A stretch of DNA of 64,000 bases, taken from the NCBI RefSeq assembly GCF_022662195.1, contig NZ_JAKMCS010000008.1, positions 147,176 through 211,175 of the forward strand, read 5' to 3'. Positions 25,478 to 34,156 of this stretch are shown in pieces (position 1 is the first letter of the stretch; the number at the start of each line of letters is the position of its first letter). Source of the stretch: Aestuariivivens insulae (lineage in GTDB: Bacteria > Bacteroidota > Bacteroidia > Flavobacteriales > Flavobacteriaceae). The notes beneath the pieces are model-generated. The model searched no databases. It had not been told where the DNA came from and saw only the letters and a program-made list of their open reading frames with translations. Made by a program: the position numbers and the translations under genes.

Positions 25478-28400
25478 CTATTTATATTTTTTACGTTCAA
25501 TCATATAATATACCAACGGCACTACCAATAAGGTCAATACGGTAGATACAATGGTGCCACCCATTAGTGAAATGGCCAAACCTTGGAATATCGGGTCAAA
25601 AAGGATTACAAAGGCACCAATTACAACGGTTCCTGCAGTTAATAAAATAGGGGTTGTACGTACTGCTCCTGCTTCTATGGCTGCTTGCTTTAATGGAATG
25701 CCTTCATCCAACCGTAGATTGATAAAGTCTATAAGCAATACCGAATTCCTTACCATGATACCGGCTAAGGCTATCATACCAATAAAAGATGTTGCCGTAA
25801 AAAAGGCGCCCATTAACCAGTGACCTAGAATGATACCTATTAATGATAATGGTATGGCTACCATCATCACCACAGGTGCTTTAAAGTTTTGGAACCAACC
25901 AACAATTAATATGTAGATTAGAATGATGGCACCTAAAAAGGCTATGCCTAAATCCCTAAATACTTCTAAGGTAATTTGCCATTCACCATCCCATTTTACG
26001 GTAAAGTTATCTTCGTAATCGGGTTGCCCCAAATACATTTCATTAATCGTAAAACCTTGTGGTAACGGGATGTTTTTTAACTTTTCTTCCATGCCTAAAA
26101 TAGCATAAGCAGGGCTTTCTAGTTTGCCAGCCATATCGGCCATGACGTATACCACACGTTTTTGATTTTTTCTGTAAATGCTTTTTGCACTTGTGGTTTC
26201 TGCAATGTCTACTAAATCTGCAATAGGGACTAAGCCACCTTGTTGCGATTTTACTTTTAATTGTGAAATATCTGTAATGGTCGATTTTTCCTTTTCATCC
26301 AATGCTAAAACCAAACCAATTTGGTTCACGGCATCTTCATCGTAAAGCGTGGTAATGGGGCGGTTAGCCAAGGCCATATTCATGGTGTAGGCTATTTGTT
26401 TGGGAGCCACGCCATATAGCATGGCTTTTTCTTTGTCGATTGTAAACTGATATTCAACTTGATCTGCTTCTACCATCCAGTCGATATCTACAACATCATC
26501 TGTTTGGTTTAAAATGGATTTAACCTGATGGGCTATGTCAATCTGTTTGTCATAATCCGGACCATAAATTTCTGCTACAATAGTGGACAGTACAGGAGGT
26601 CCAGGTGGCACTTCAACAATTTTTACATTGGCATTGAATTTTGAAGCTATCCTTTGGATGTTCGGACGCAAAAGTTTAGCGATATCATGACTTTGGGCCG
26701 AGCGTTCACCTTTATCTATCAAATTAACTTGGATATCGGCCATATTGCTTCCGCCCCGTAAATCGTAGTGACGTACCAAACCGTTAAAGGTTATGGGAGC
26801 TGATGTACCAACATAATTTTGATAGTTAACAACTTCTGGTCGTGTGGATAAATATTGTGAAATTTCTTTGGTAACCACGGCAGTACGTTCAAGGGTTGTG
26901 CCCTCGGGCATATCGATAACCACTTGAAACTCATTTTTGTTATCGAAAGGTAACATTTTTACAGCCACCGAATTGGTGAAAAATAGGACCATAGAGCCTA
27001 ATAACAAAACAAATGTAGAGCCTAAGAATAACCAGCGTTTAGCACGGCTTTCAATTAAGGGACGCTCCAATTTTTCATATAATTTAAACAAACGAGTTTC
27101 TTCCAAGGGTTTTTTGTCTTCCTCTTCAGCGCCTTTCTTGTCTTTTTCACGCAAGAAAATATAGCCCAGGTAAGGGGTAATGGTCAAGGCGACAAAGAGT
27201 GATAATATCATGGCGATAGAAGCACCAATGGGCATAGGAGCCATATAAGGTCCCATTAATCCAGACACAAAAGCCATAGGTAAAACAGAAGCAATAACGG
27301 TAAACGTTGCCAAGATAGTTGGATTCCCCACTTCGTTTATGGCATATAGCGCCGCTTGTTTAAAGGGTAGGCGTTTCATTTTAAAGTGCCTGTGCATGTT
27401 TTCTGCGATGATGATGGAATCGTCCACAACAATACCAGTTACAAACACTAAAGCAAATAAGGTAATTCGGTTGAGCGTATAATCTAGCATGTAATAGCTC
27501 AAGAGCGTTAATGCAAAAGTGATGGGGACAGATAGAAATACAACCAAGCCACCGCGCCAGCCCATAGCTAGCATAACTACAAAAGTTACAGCAATAATAG
27601 ACCCTATAAGGTGCAATAACAATTCCGATACCTTATGTGATGCCGTCTCACCATAGTTTCTTGTCGTTTCTACATGGACATCATCGGGGATCAAGGTTTT
27701 ACGTAAGTGCTCGACTTTATCTATAATAACATCGGCTATTTTCATGGCATCGGCCCCTTTTCGTTTGGCTACCGAAATGGTTACGGCAGGGTATTCCGAT
27801 TGGTATTGAGGGGCTTTATCACTGGCTTGTCCAAACCCTAAACTCACATAGTTTTGTGGAACCTCTGGGCCATCAATAACCTGGGCGACTTGTTTTAAAT
27901 AAATGGGCTGGTTCTGTTGTGTGCCAACCACCAAGTTTTCTACATCGGTAAGTGTTTCTAAGAATTTGCCTGTATTTACAATAAACTCAGTATCATTTTT
28001 ATCGAAAGTCCCCGAATTTAATTGGGTATTGTTGGCTTTTATCATTTCAGAAACCGATAAAAAATCCAACCCTGCAGAGGCCATTTTATCCTTGTCTAAG
28101 ACCACTCGAATTTGACGCTCCCTACCACCAATTTTGTGCGTTGTGGAAACGTTATTTACTTTTTTAATTTCAGTCTCCAGTTCTTGGGCCAGTAGTCCCA
28201 ATTGGTAATCATCGTATGTTTCGCTCCAAAGTGTGAGGCCCAATATAGGTACATCATCAATAGCACGGGTTTTAATTAATGGAAACGTAACGCCTTCAGG
28301 CATTTGGTCCATATGCTTGTTAATCTCGTTATATAGTTTAACGAAAGAGCGCTCTATATCTTCGCCTACGTAAAACTGCACGATTACCATGCCCTGTTCC

Positions 28401-28672
28401 TTCATGGCTGTAGAATACACATATTCAACGCCCTTAATATTCGAAATCAATTGTTCCAAAGGCTTTATAACACGCGATTCCACTTCGGTTGGACTTGCTC
28501 CGGGGTACCCCACAAAGATATCGGCCATAGGCACATCAATTTGAGGTTCTTCCTCACGCGGAATTAAAAACGAACTGTACACCCCAATGACCATAAAAAC
28601 AATCATTAAGAGTACCGTTAGCTTTGAATTCATAAAGACTTTGGCTATTTTTCCAGCTATACCTTCTTTCAT
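25478..28672 (-). CDS. RND efflux transporter permease subunit
   Basis: 1064 residues, 12 TM topology: TM1 VLLMIVFMVIGVYSSFLI, a first periplasmic loop starting PREEEPQIDVP, TM2-6 from about 330, central cytoplasmic region near 500-540 (acidic and basic), a second periplasmic loop 565-870, TM8-12 to the C-terminus. The TM4 motif GIVVDDSIIIAENMHRHFK carries the paired Asp of proton-relay RND pumps of the HAE/AcrB group rather than the single Asp pattern of CusA-type HME pumps. ATG at 28672. It forms a tripartite pump with the adaptor and TolC-type channel genes upstream. The substrate is not determined from sequence. Confidence 0.93.
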   Translation of the reverse strand: MKEGIAGKIAKVFMNSKLTVLLMIVFMVIGVYSSFLIPREEEPQIDVPMADIFVGYPGASPTEVESRVIKPLEQLISNIKGVEYVYSTAMKEQGMVIVQFYVGEDIERSFVKLYNEINKHMDQMPEGVTFPLIKTRAIDDVPILGLTLWSETYDDYQLGLLAQELETEIKKVNNVSTTHKIGGRERQIRVVLDKDKMASAGLDFLSVSEMIKANNTQLNSGTFDKNDTEFIVNTGKFLETLTDVENLVVGTQQNQPIYLKQVAQVIDGPEVPQNYVSLGFGQASDKAPQYQSEYPAVTISVAKRKGADAMKIADVIIDKVEHLRKTLIPDDVHVETTRNYGETASHKVSELLLHLIGSIIAVTFVVMLAMGWRGGLVVFLSVPITFALTLLSYYMLDYTLNRITLFALVFVTGIVVDDSIIIAENMHRHFKMKRLPFKQAALYAINEVGNPTILATFTVIASVLPMAFVSGLMGPYMAPMPIGASIAMILSLFVALTITPYLGYIFLREKDKKGAEEEDKKPLEETRLFKLYEKLERPLIESRAKRWLFLGSTFVLLLGSMVLFFTNSVAVKMLPFDNKNEFQVVIDMPEGTTLERTAVVTKEISQYLSTRPEVVNYQNYVGTSAPITFNGLVRHYDLRGGSNMADIQVNLIDKGERSAQSHDIAKLLRPNIQRIASKFNANVKIVEVPPGPPVLSTIVAEIYGPDYDKQIDIAHQVKSILNQTDDVVDIDWMVEADQVEYQFTIDKEKAMLYGVAPKQIAYTMNMALANRPITTLYDEDAVNQIGLVLALDEKEKSTITDISQLKVKSQQGGLVPIADLVDIAETTSAKSIYRKNQKRVVYVMADMAGKLESPAYAILGMEEKLKNIPLPQGFTINEMYLGQPDYEDNFTVKWDGEWQITLEVFRDLGIAFLGAIILIYILIVGWFQNFKAPVVMMVAIPLSLIGIILGHWLMGAFFTATSFIGMIALAGIMVRNSVLLIDFINLRLDEGIPLKQAAIEAGAVRTTPILLTAGTVVIGAFVILFDPIFQGLAISLMGGTIVSTVLTLLVVPLVYYMIERKKYK

Positions 28673-28681
28673 GTATTAATA

Positions 28682-28765
28682 TTATTTGTTGTTTTTTAAT
28701 GTTACATGTAACATCCAAATTATCATTCCGGTAAGGGGTATAATTTTTAGCCATGGATGTTTCAT
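28682..28765 (-). CDS. 27-residue membrane microprotein upstream of RND gene
   Basis: Minus-strand frame ATG (28765) to TAA (28684-28682) encoding 27 residues: MKHPWLKIIPLTGMIIWML continues HVTLKNNK. It is basic at both ends with a hydrophobic middle (about IIPLTGMIIWMLHV), so one membrane helix is likely. The stop lies 9 bp before the RND start codon. The tight spacing matches translational coupling, and small helical subunits such as AcrZ and KdpF are known for transporters. No homolog search could be run. Alternative: chance ORF in an intergenic region. Confidence 0.5.
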   Translation of the reverse strand: MKHPWLKIIPLTGMIIWMLHVTLKNNK

Positions 28766-28782
28766 TTTGTATCTTTATTTTT

Positions 28783-28862
28783 GGGCGTTTTAACAGGCTA
28801 TCTGTTATATCCCTGACGAAAGCAAAGCTTTGTCAGGGGATACCACTGCTATCCTTAACGCA
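28783..28862 (-). repeat. Interspersed structured repeat, copy B (short form)
   Basis: Minus-strand reading starts GCGTTAAGGATAGCAGTGG, continues with the hairpin ATCCCCTGAC...GTCAGGGAT and ends AAAACGCCC. It shares the central hairpin almost exactly with the copy at 53525-53655 but lacks the CCTGCAAGG/CCTTGCAGG hairpin. It sits between the adaptor gene and the microprotein, inside the RND operon. Confidence 0.8.
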
Positions 28863-28874
28863 TTTTTTAATGGT

Positions 28875-29951
28875 TTACTGAATACTAACTTTAACGCCGT
28901 TGTACAATTTTCCTTCCGCCGAAACGATATAGGCTTCACTGGTATTTAAGCCGGACAATACTTCAACGTCATTGCCAAAAGTTCGGCCTAAACGTAACCA
29001 ACGTAAAATGGCTGTATTGTTTTGGCTTACGGTATAAATACCCGATAACTGGCCTTGGGTTACTATAGCTTCAGTGGGAACTAATACCATCTGGTTTTGT
29101 TCCTTTTTTTCTATAGGAAACCTTACCGCTGTAAACATGCCAGACAACAAGTTGGCCTTGGTTTCATCGATATCAATTTTAACCAAATATTGTCCACCAG
29201 TTTGACTGGCCGAAGTACTTACTTCTGTAACTTTTCCCGTAATGGTCGCATTAATGGACTTTATGGAAACGTCTACTTGAGTGCCTTTAGTAATTTGAGA
29301 AATTTCGGTTTCTGGAACCAGGGCCATTACTTCAAATTCTCCAGGAGCTTCAATAGAAATTAAAGGTTGTCCAGGGTTGGCCATATCGCCTTTTTTAACC
29401 GTTTTATGGGTTACCACCCCACTAAATGGCGCTTTTATATTGGTGTAGTCAAATTGGGCGTTGATTTCGTTTTTCATTTGCTTAGCGGCTTCCAAGCGTG
29501 CTTTGGCCATTTCAAAATGAGCAGTTATATCATCGAGCTCTTTTTGTGAGGCACTGTTTTCTGCAAACAGGTTTTTAAAACGGTAATAGTCTTTTTCGGC
29601 ATTGTTAAAGGCTGCCGTAGCTTCAATAATGCTAGCGTTAACTTGTGCCTGTTTGGCTTGTAAATCGGCATTGTTAATGGCCACCAATAACTGTCCTTTT
29701 TGTACTTTATCACCAATATTAACAGGAACACTGTTTACAAATCCCATCGTTCTAGTGCTTAGATTGGCACTGTTTTTCGCCAGAACCTTACCACTTACCA
29801 CTAAAAAGGGGCTATGGTCATTAGAGGCAACCTGGTTTATGGTAACCGGAATGGTTTGCAAACCATCATTTGCTGACTTTTGGTCTTTACTACCACAGCT
29901 GGCTAAAACTAAGCTTATGGAAAGGGTTAAGATGCTATATGTTATTTTCAT
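28875..29951 (-). CDS. RND periplasmic adaptor (membrane fusion lipoprotein)
   Basis: 358 residues. Lipoprotein signal with lipobox LVLASC (Cys at 19). Adaptor architecture: lipoyl half-motifs MGFVNSVPVNIGDKVQKGQLL (about 69-89) and FDYTNIKAPFSGVVTHKTVKKGDMANPGQPL (about 165-195), a coiled-coil hairpin between them (residues 93-160), then the beta-barrel (EFEVMALVPETEIS) and membrane-proximal domain. It bridges the RND pump and the outer-membrane TolC-type channel. No metal-binding N-terminal Met or His cluster of CusB type is seen. ATG at 29951, downstream of the TolC-type gene. Confidence 0.92.
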   Translation of the reverse strand: MKITYSILTLSISLVLASCGSKDQKSANDGLQTIPVTINQVASNDHSPFLVVSGKVLAKNSANLSTRTMGFVNSVPVNIGDKVQKGQLLVAINNADLQAKQAQVNASIIEATAAFNNAEKDYYRFKNLFAENSASQKELDDITAHFEMAKARLEAAKQMKNEINAQFDYTNIKAPFSGVVTHKTVKKGDMANPGQPLISIEAPGEFEVMALVPETEISQITKGTQVDVSIKSINATITGKVTEVSTSASQTGGQYLVKIDIDETKANLLSGMFTAVRFPIEKKEQNQMVLVPTEAIVTQGQLSGIYTVSQNNTAILRWLRLGRTFGNDVEVLSGLNTSEAYIVSAEGKLYNGVKVSIQ

Positions 29952-30011
29952 ACGTTTATTTTTAATTGTTTTAAGTGTTTTTATGTGAATGTCGATTAAT
30001 GGGTCGACAGG

Positions 30012-31316
30012 TTATTCTTTAGTTAAAAATTTCAGGTAGGCTTGTGTGTAATTGTATTCAAAAATGGTTTGGTAATATTCTAATTGCTTTTGGGCATATT
30101 GTGTTTCGGCCATTAATAGGTCCGATGTTTTTTCCAAACCTTCTTTAAAGCGGTTGGTCCTTATTCTTAAGGCTTCTTCCGATTGTTTTAAAGCCAATTC
30201 CGATAAGGTGAGCTTATTTTCTGCATCAAAAAGCATGCGTTTGGTCTTGTTGAATTCCAGTTTGCTCTGTGATAGGTATTGGTTGTATTCCAATTTCGAT
30301 TTTTCAAATTCAGCTTTACTTTTTTGGGCTTTCCCCAAACGTTTGGAGCCTTGGAATAAATCCCAACTCAATTTGGCACCAAACAGATAGCCATTAGCAT
30401 TGGCTTGGAAAATAGTATGGTCGTACATTTCATAACTGCCAAATGCATTTAAGCGTGGTAAGAATGCCATGTTATCGGCCTTGTGCATTGCCTTGTAGGC
30501 ATCGGTAGCCAATTGCATGGCTTTAATGTCGCTACGGTTTTCCGAAATGGTTTTGCTTTCAGTTAATGAGGTATCGATGTTTAAATGGTCTGTTGGTCTA
30601 TAAGTCACAAAGGAGTCATCATTCATTAAAAACGATAGATAGTTAGAGGCATTTTGCACATTGCTTTTGGCTATTTGCAATTGGTTTTTAACTTCAATTA
30701 GCCGTACTTCAACATTTAACACATCGGCGTGCTGTAAATAACCTTGTTTAAAACTGTTATCAGCTAAGTCCTTATTTGCTTTTGCGGCTTCTAAAGCTTG
30801 CTCCAATACATCCACCGCTTTATAGGCCAATTGCAATTGCATGTAGGCGTTGTCGACTTCAAAAGCCATATAGTCTTGTTGACGCTCTATTTTAAGCCAC
30901 ATGGCTTCCATTTTAGACCTCGCGGCTTTGCGTTGGTAGATACCGTCTATATTTATTAATGGTTGTTGTATCTCTAACTTGGTAGCAAAATTTTGTATCT
31001 GTGATGGATCGTTCAATGATGCAGGATTGAAATCGGCTTGTGTTACAATTTCTTGATTGAGTTTTGAACCAAAGGCCATTAATGGATTGGTTGTAGCAAT
31101 ACCTGTATGGCTAGCCGTAATGTTCGGTAAGAAAACAGCATTGGTCTGCCTGTAATCGGCACGGGCTTGTTTAAATTCTTCTATGGAGATTTTAATAGCC
31201 GTATTGTTTTCAGAAACCGTATGAAGCACTTCTGCTTTACTAATAGGTTTAACCTCTTGGGCATGTAATGCCAAAGTGCCAATAAAAAATATGATGATGT
31301 GTGTTCTAAGAGTCAT
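30012..31316 (-). CDS. TolC-family outer-membrane efflux channel
   Basis: 434 residues, signal peptide ending LHAQ. TolC-family duplication: two long helical repeats (NTAIKISIEEFKQARADYRQT near 38 and DIKAMQLATDAYKAMHKADNMAFLPRLNAFGSY near 255-285), with PNITASH and LSWDLFQGSKR as the strand and turn regions. It completes the tripartite pump. ATG at 31316. First gene of the operon. The promoter region carries a palindromic operator candidate (31365-31380). Confidence 0.92.
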   Translation of the reverse strand: MTLRTHIIIFFIGTLALHAQEVKPISKAEVLHTVSENNTAIKISIEEFKQARADYRQTNAVFLPNITASHTGIATTNPLMAFGSKLNQEIVTQADFNPASLNDPSQIQNFATKLEIQQPLINIDGIYQRKAARSKMEAMWLKIERQQDYMAFEVDNAYMQLQLAYKAVDVLEQALEAAKANKDLADNSFKQGYLQHADVLNVEVRLIEVKNQLQIAKSNVQNASNYLSFLMNDDSFVTYRPTDHLNIDTSLTESKTISENRSDIKAMQLATDAYKAMHKADNMAFLPRLNAFGSYEMYDHTIFQANANGYLFGAKLSWDLFQGSKRLGKAQKSKAEFEKSKLEYNQYLSQSKLEFNKTKRMLFDAENKLTLSELALKQSEEALRIRTNRFKEGLEKTSDLLMAETQYAQKQLEYYQTIFEYNYTQAYLKFLTKE

Positions 31317-31335
31317 TATTTTAAATTTTACGTAG

Positions 31336-31343
31336 CAAAAGTA
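31336..31343 (-). promoter_or_regulatory. -7 element of the efflux operon
   Basis: The minus strand reads TACTTTTG, a TANNTTTG match, 19 bp before the TolC-type ATG. The nearest TTG upstream is 26 nt away inside the palindrome at 31365-31380, slightly longer than the usual 17-23 nt spacing. Confidence 0.5.
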
Positions 31344-31364
31344 GTTCTAGCGGTTAGAGTGTTT

Positions 31365-31380
31365 GGTAACAAATGTTACC
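31365..31380. promoter_or_regulatory. Perfect palindrome, operator candidate of the efflux operon
   Basis: GGTAACAAATGTTACC: perfect 7-bp arms (GGTAACA / TGTTACC) around a 2-bp centre. It covers the place of the -33 region relative to the -7 at 31343-31336. That is where a dimeric repressor such as a TetR or MarR protein would block transcription. No regulator gene is adjacent, so the binding protein is unknown. Confidence 0.5.
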
Positions 31381-31516
31381 CAATGAAGAAGCGTGTCTTA
31401 CATTTTAGAGGATTTAAGGCAATCTGTAGTTGTTAAAACAAGTTCTTAATTTTGAAATCATGATAAATTTCAGAAACAAAACCCCCATTTTAGTTACCTA
31501 AAAAATATTTTAATAA

Positions 31517-31532
31517 TGTGACAAACATCACT
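31517..31532 (+). promoter_or_regulatory. CRP/FNR-type binding site
   Basis: TGTGA-CAAACA-TCACT closely fits the CRP/FNR half-site pattern TGTGA-N6-TCACA. Its centre (about 31524.5) is near -42 relative to a start predicted from the -7 element at 31554-31561, the classical class II activator position. It faces the small Cys-rich gene and the TonB receptor. The assignment of regulator is inference. Confidence 0.5.
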
Positions 31533-31553
31533 TTTTAAATTGATATTATAGCC

Positions 31554-31561
31554 TATTTTTG
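31554..31561 (+). promoter_or_regulatory. -7 element upstream of the copper-receptor operon
   Basis: TATTTTTG matches TANNTTTG. No TTG at consensus distance, as expected for an activator-dependent promoter. The predicted transcript start falls at or next to the GTG start codon at 31566, so the message may be leaderless. Confidence 0.5.
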
Positions 31562-31565
31562 CCCC

Positions 31566-31943
31566 GTGAAAAAAGGACTTTTTATAGTGATGATGGGATT
31601 AAGCGCACTTATTCTATGTAATAGTTTAAGGGTGTCCATTACTTATGCATACTATAAAATTGATCCAATGGGGTTTATTGAAGCCTTGTGTGAGAACAAG
31701 GACAAGCCAGAGATGGCCTGTAATGGAAAATGCCATTTAATGAAAGTGTCCAAATCGCAAGACAAAGACCAAAAAACACCAGAGTCCATTATAGATTTTA
31801 AAGAACTGCTTTTATACTACCTTGCAACTTCAGAATTTGTGATAAATTTTGATGAAGCAGTGAAAAGCAAATCCATCTTTGCTTATAAAAATTTGTATTC
31901 TTATAACAATCTTGAAGATTGTTTCCATCCCCCACAAGCGTAA
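31566..31943 (+). CDS. Small exported Cys-rich protein (CNGKCHL motif)
   Basis: 125 residues, GTG start at 31566, chosen because the frame begins with a signal/anchor MKKGLFIVMMGLSALILCNS. The mature part has LCENKDKPEMACNGKCHLMK, a Cys/His/Met arrangement (C-x3-CH-x2-M) suited to soft-metal binding, then an acidic/basic region and a Tyr-rich tail. I recognise the CNGKC motif as recurrent in short Bacteroidetes proteins next to metal receptors, but no characterised function. It is 66 bp upstream of the OprC-like receptor on the same strand. A periplasmic copper chaperone or anchor is inference. Confidence 0.7.
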   Translation: MKKGLFIVMMGLSALILCNSLRVSITYAYYKIDPMGFIEALCENKDKPEMACNGKCHLMKVSKSQDKDQKTPESIIDFKELLLYYLATSEFVINFDEAVKSKSIFAYKNLYSYNNLEDCFHPPQA

Positions 31944-32009
31944 TTTATAATCTTAGCGAGGTATACTTTTACCTAAACCCTATTAAGTTAAATTATAATA
32001 TTACTATAG

Positions 32010-34100
32010 ATGAAAACATGTTATAGTGCGTATTTGTGCGTGCTAATTTCAGCGATGTCTTATGGTCAAAATAGAAACACGACACCTCAAGACACAACTA
32101 AACACAAAATGGTTAAACTAAACGAAGTTATTGTAACGGGAAACTTAAAATCGGATCCTACGCTCACGGTAACTTCCAATAAATATGAAGAAGCAGTTGT
32201 ACAGCCTAAAAATGTGGCTGATTTGTTTAACAATATCAACGGCTTTTCTTCGATAAAGCGAGGCAATTACGCTATAGACCCTTCGTTTAGGGCGGCTCAA
32301 TCGGAACAGTTAAACATACAATACGATGGCGGGACAAAAGCAATGCATGCCTGTCCCAACCGCATGGATCCAATTACCACCCATATTATACCTGAAGAAA
32401 TCACCAAAATAGAAATTATAAAAGGCCCCTATACTGTGCGTTATGGCGCTACTTTTGGAGGCGTTATTAACATGGTAAGTCAAAAACCGGATTATGAAGC
32501 TAGTGGTTTTCATGGTAAAGCCTCGGTAGGTTACGAAAGCAATGGCAATTCGCTTGTCAATATGATTCAGTTGCAGTACATTCAACCTAAATATGATGTT
32601 ATAGCCAATGCAGGCTATAGGGATTTTGGCAATTATAAAGATGGTAACGATATTGAAATTCCGTCGTCATTCCGAAGTACGGATTATGGCGTGAAACTAG
32701 GCCTTAACTTCACCGATAACCAACGTCTGCAAGCCCATTGGCGACAATCTTTTGGGCGTGATATATTTCATGCGGCTTTGCCAATGGATTCAGAATATGA
32801 CAATACCAGTATTATAGCATTGGATTATAAATGGAATGATATAGGTAATATAGGTAAGGCTTTTACTGCCAAAGCCTATTACAGTTTTGTGGATCATTTT
32901 ATGACAAATATCTATAGACCTATATTTATGATGATGGAGGCCACATCGGCAATTGAAGCCACAACCACTGGAGGTAAAATGGAGCTTAACTGGACACCTT
33001 TAAAAAAGCTAAATGTATTTTCGGGTGTCGATGCCTTGCATATCGCTAGAGACGGTGGCAGGACCCGTTTGGTTAAAATGATGAACGGTATGCCAGTACC
33101 GATGCCAATGACTTTTAATGATAAGGTTTGGCAGGATTCATACATTACCGATTTAGGAGTCTTTACAGAGGCTAAGTATAGTATAAAGCCCAATACAGTA
33201 ATGACTGCTGGTGTGCGTTATGATCAAGTAACTTCCAATATAAAAGATCCCGAAGCCGATTTTGAAGCGATGTATGACTTAGGCAAACGTACAGAACATA
33301 ATATAAGCGGTACGATATCGGTTAAAACATTGGTTTCGGAACTGTTTACGCTTGAAGCGGCTTATGGCCGGGGGGTACGTTCAGCCAATATGGTGGAACG
33401 GTTTATTAACCATTTTACGGTAGGGCAGGACCCCTATGAGTATATGGGAAATCCCAATTTAAAGGCTGAGGTTAACAACCAATTCGAAATAGGGTTTAAA
33501 GGCAAGGACATCACTCATAATTTTAAATATTCTGCATCGTTTTATTATGCGTTTTTCGAAGATTATATCGTTGGTATTGTTGACGAAAGTTTAAACCGAA
33601 AGTATATGCCCATGGCAGAACCTAGACATACAAAAGTGTTCCAAAACTTGGACGACGCTTATAAAACCGGTCTGGAAGCTACCATGCAAGTTAATGTTTT
33701 AAAGGATTATTATCTTAAAGCTGAATGCGCTTACGTCTATGCCAAGAATAACGATTTAAAAGAGTCTTTACCTTTAACGCCACCATTTAATTCTAAACTG
33801 ATTTTAGGCTTTAAAAAAGAGAAACTTTGGGCCAATGTACAGTATAATTTAGTGTCTAAGCAAAAAAACATCTCCAAGAGTTTTGGAGAGACCGAAACAA
33901 ATGGTTATCAAACTATAGATGTAAGGTTGGGCGTTAAGCCAATAAAAGGGATTACTTTAGGTGTTGCTGTTATTAATGCATTCGATGAAGCGTATCACAA
34001 CCACTTAAACTTTTCGTTTACCAATCAAACCAATTTTGGAAGGATACCTATTACCGAGCCTGGTCGTAATTTTTCAGCTTTCTTACAGTATATGTTTTAA
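32010..34100 (+). CDS. TonB-dependent receptor, OprC/NosA-like (probable copper)
   Basis: 696 residues. Signal peptide about 1-19 (ending YG), short linker, then plug domain from ~34 (LNEVIVTGN) to ~160 and a 22-strand barrel ending in YMF. Copper motifs of OprC are both present: C115-x3-M119 in the plug (ACPNRMD) and H296-x-M298 (DHFM) in the barrel. OprC and NosA import copper across the outer membrane; NosA serves N2O reductase. ATG at 32010. Its terminator hairpin follows at 34125. The metal assignment is strong on motif but not tested. Confidence 0.87.
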   Translation: MKTCYSAYLCVLISAMSYGQNRNTTPQDTTKHKMVKLNEVIVTGNLKSDPTLTVTSNKYEEAVVQPKNVADLFNNINGFSSIKRGNYAIDPSFRAAQSEQLNIQYDGGTKAMHACPNRMDPITTHIIPEEITKIEIIKGPYTVRYGATFGGVINMVSQKPDYEASGFHGKASVGYESNGNSLVNMIQLQYIQPKYDVIANAGYRDFGNYKDGNDIEIPSSFRSTDYGVKLGLNFTDNQRLQAHWRQSFGRDIFHAALPMDSEYDNTSIIALDYKWNDIGNIGKAFTAKAYYSFVDHFMTNIYRPIFMMMEATSAIEATTTGGKMELNWTPLKKLNVFSGVDALHIARDGGRTRLVKMMNGMPVPMPMTFNDKVWQDSYITDLGVFTEAKYSIKPNTVMTAGVRYDQVTSNIKDPEADFEAMYDLGKRTEHNISGTISVKTLVSELFTLEAAYGRGVRSANMVERFINHFTVGQDPYEYMGNPNLKAEVNNQFEIGFKGKDITHNFKYSASFYYAFFEDYIVGIVDESLNRKYMPMAEPRHTKVFQNLDDAYKTGLEATMQVNVLKDYYLKAECAYVYAKNNDLKESLPLTPPFNSKLILGFKKEKLWANVQYNLVSKQKNISKSFGETETNGYQTIDVRLGVKPIKGITLGVAVINAFDEAYHNHLNFSFTNQTNFGRIPITEPGRNFSAFLQYMF

Positions 34101-34124
34101 GCTGTAGTTCTGCGATTAACTAAG

Positions 34125-34154
34125 AAAGGAACGCTCTGCGCGTTCCTTTTTTTT
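34125..34154 (+). terminator. Rho-independent terminator after the receptor gene
   Basis: Stem AAAGGAACGC / GCGTTCCTTT with a 5-nt loop and a T run, 24 bp after the receptor stop. Confidence 0.85.
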
Positions 34155-34156
34155 AG

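Noticed and set aside
25478..28672. Assigning the RND pump as CusA-type copper exporter because of the copper receptor nearby
   Set aside because: Its TM4 motif VVDDSII is HAE/AcrB-like; the HME features are absent, so the substrate is left open.
28554..28754. 66-residue minus-strand frame overlapping the start of the RND pump gene
   Set aside because: It runs antiphase through the conserved pump N-terminus and has no start signal or family; the 27-residue frame at 28682-28765 fits the gap better.
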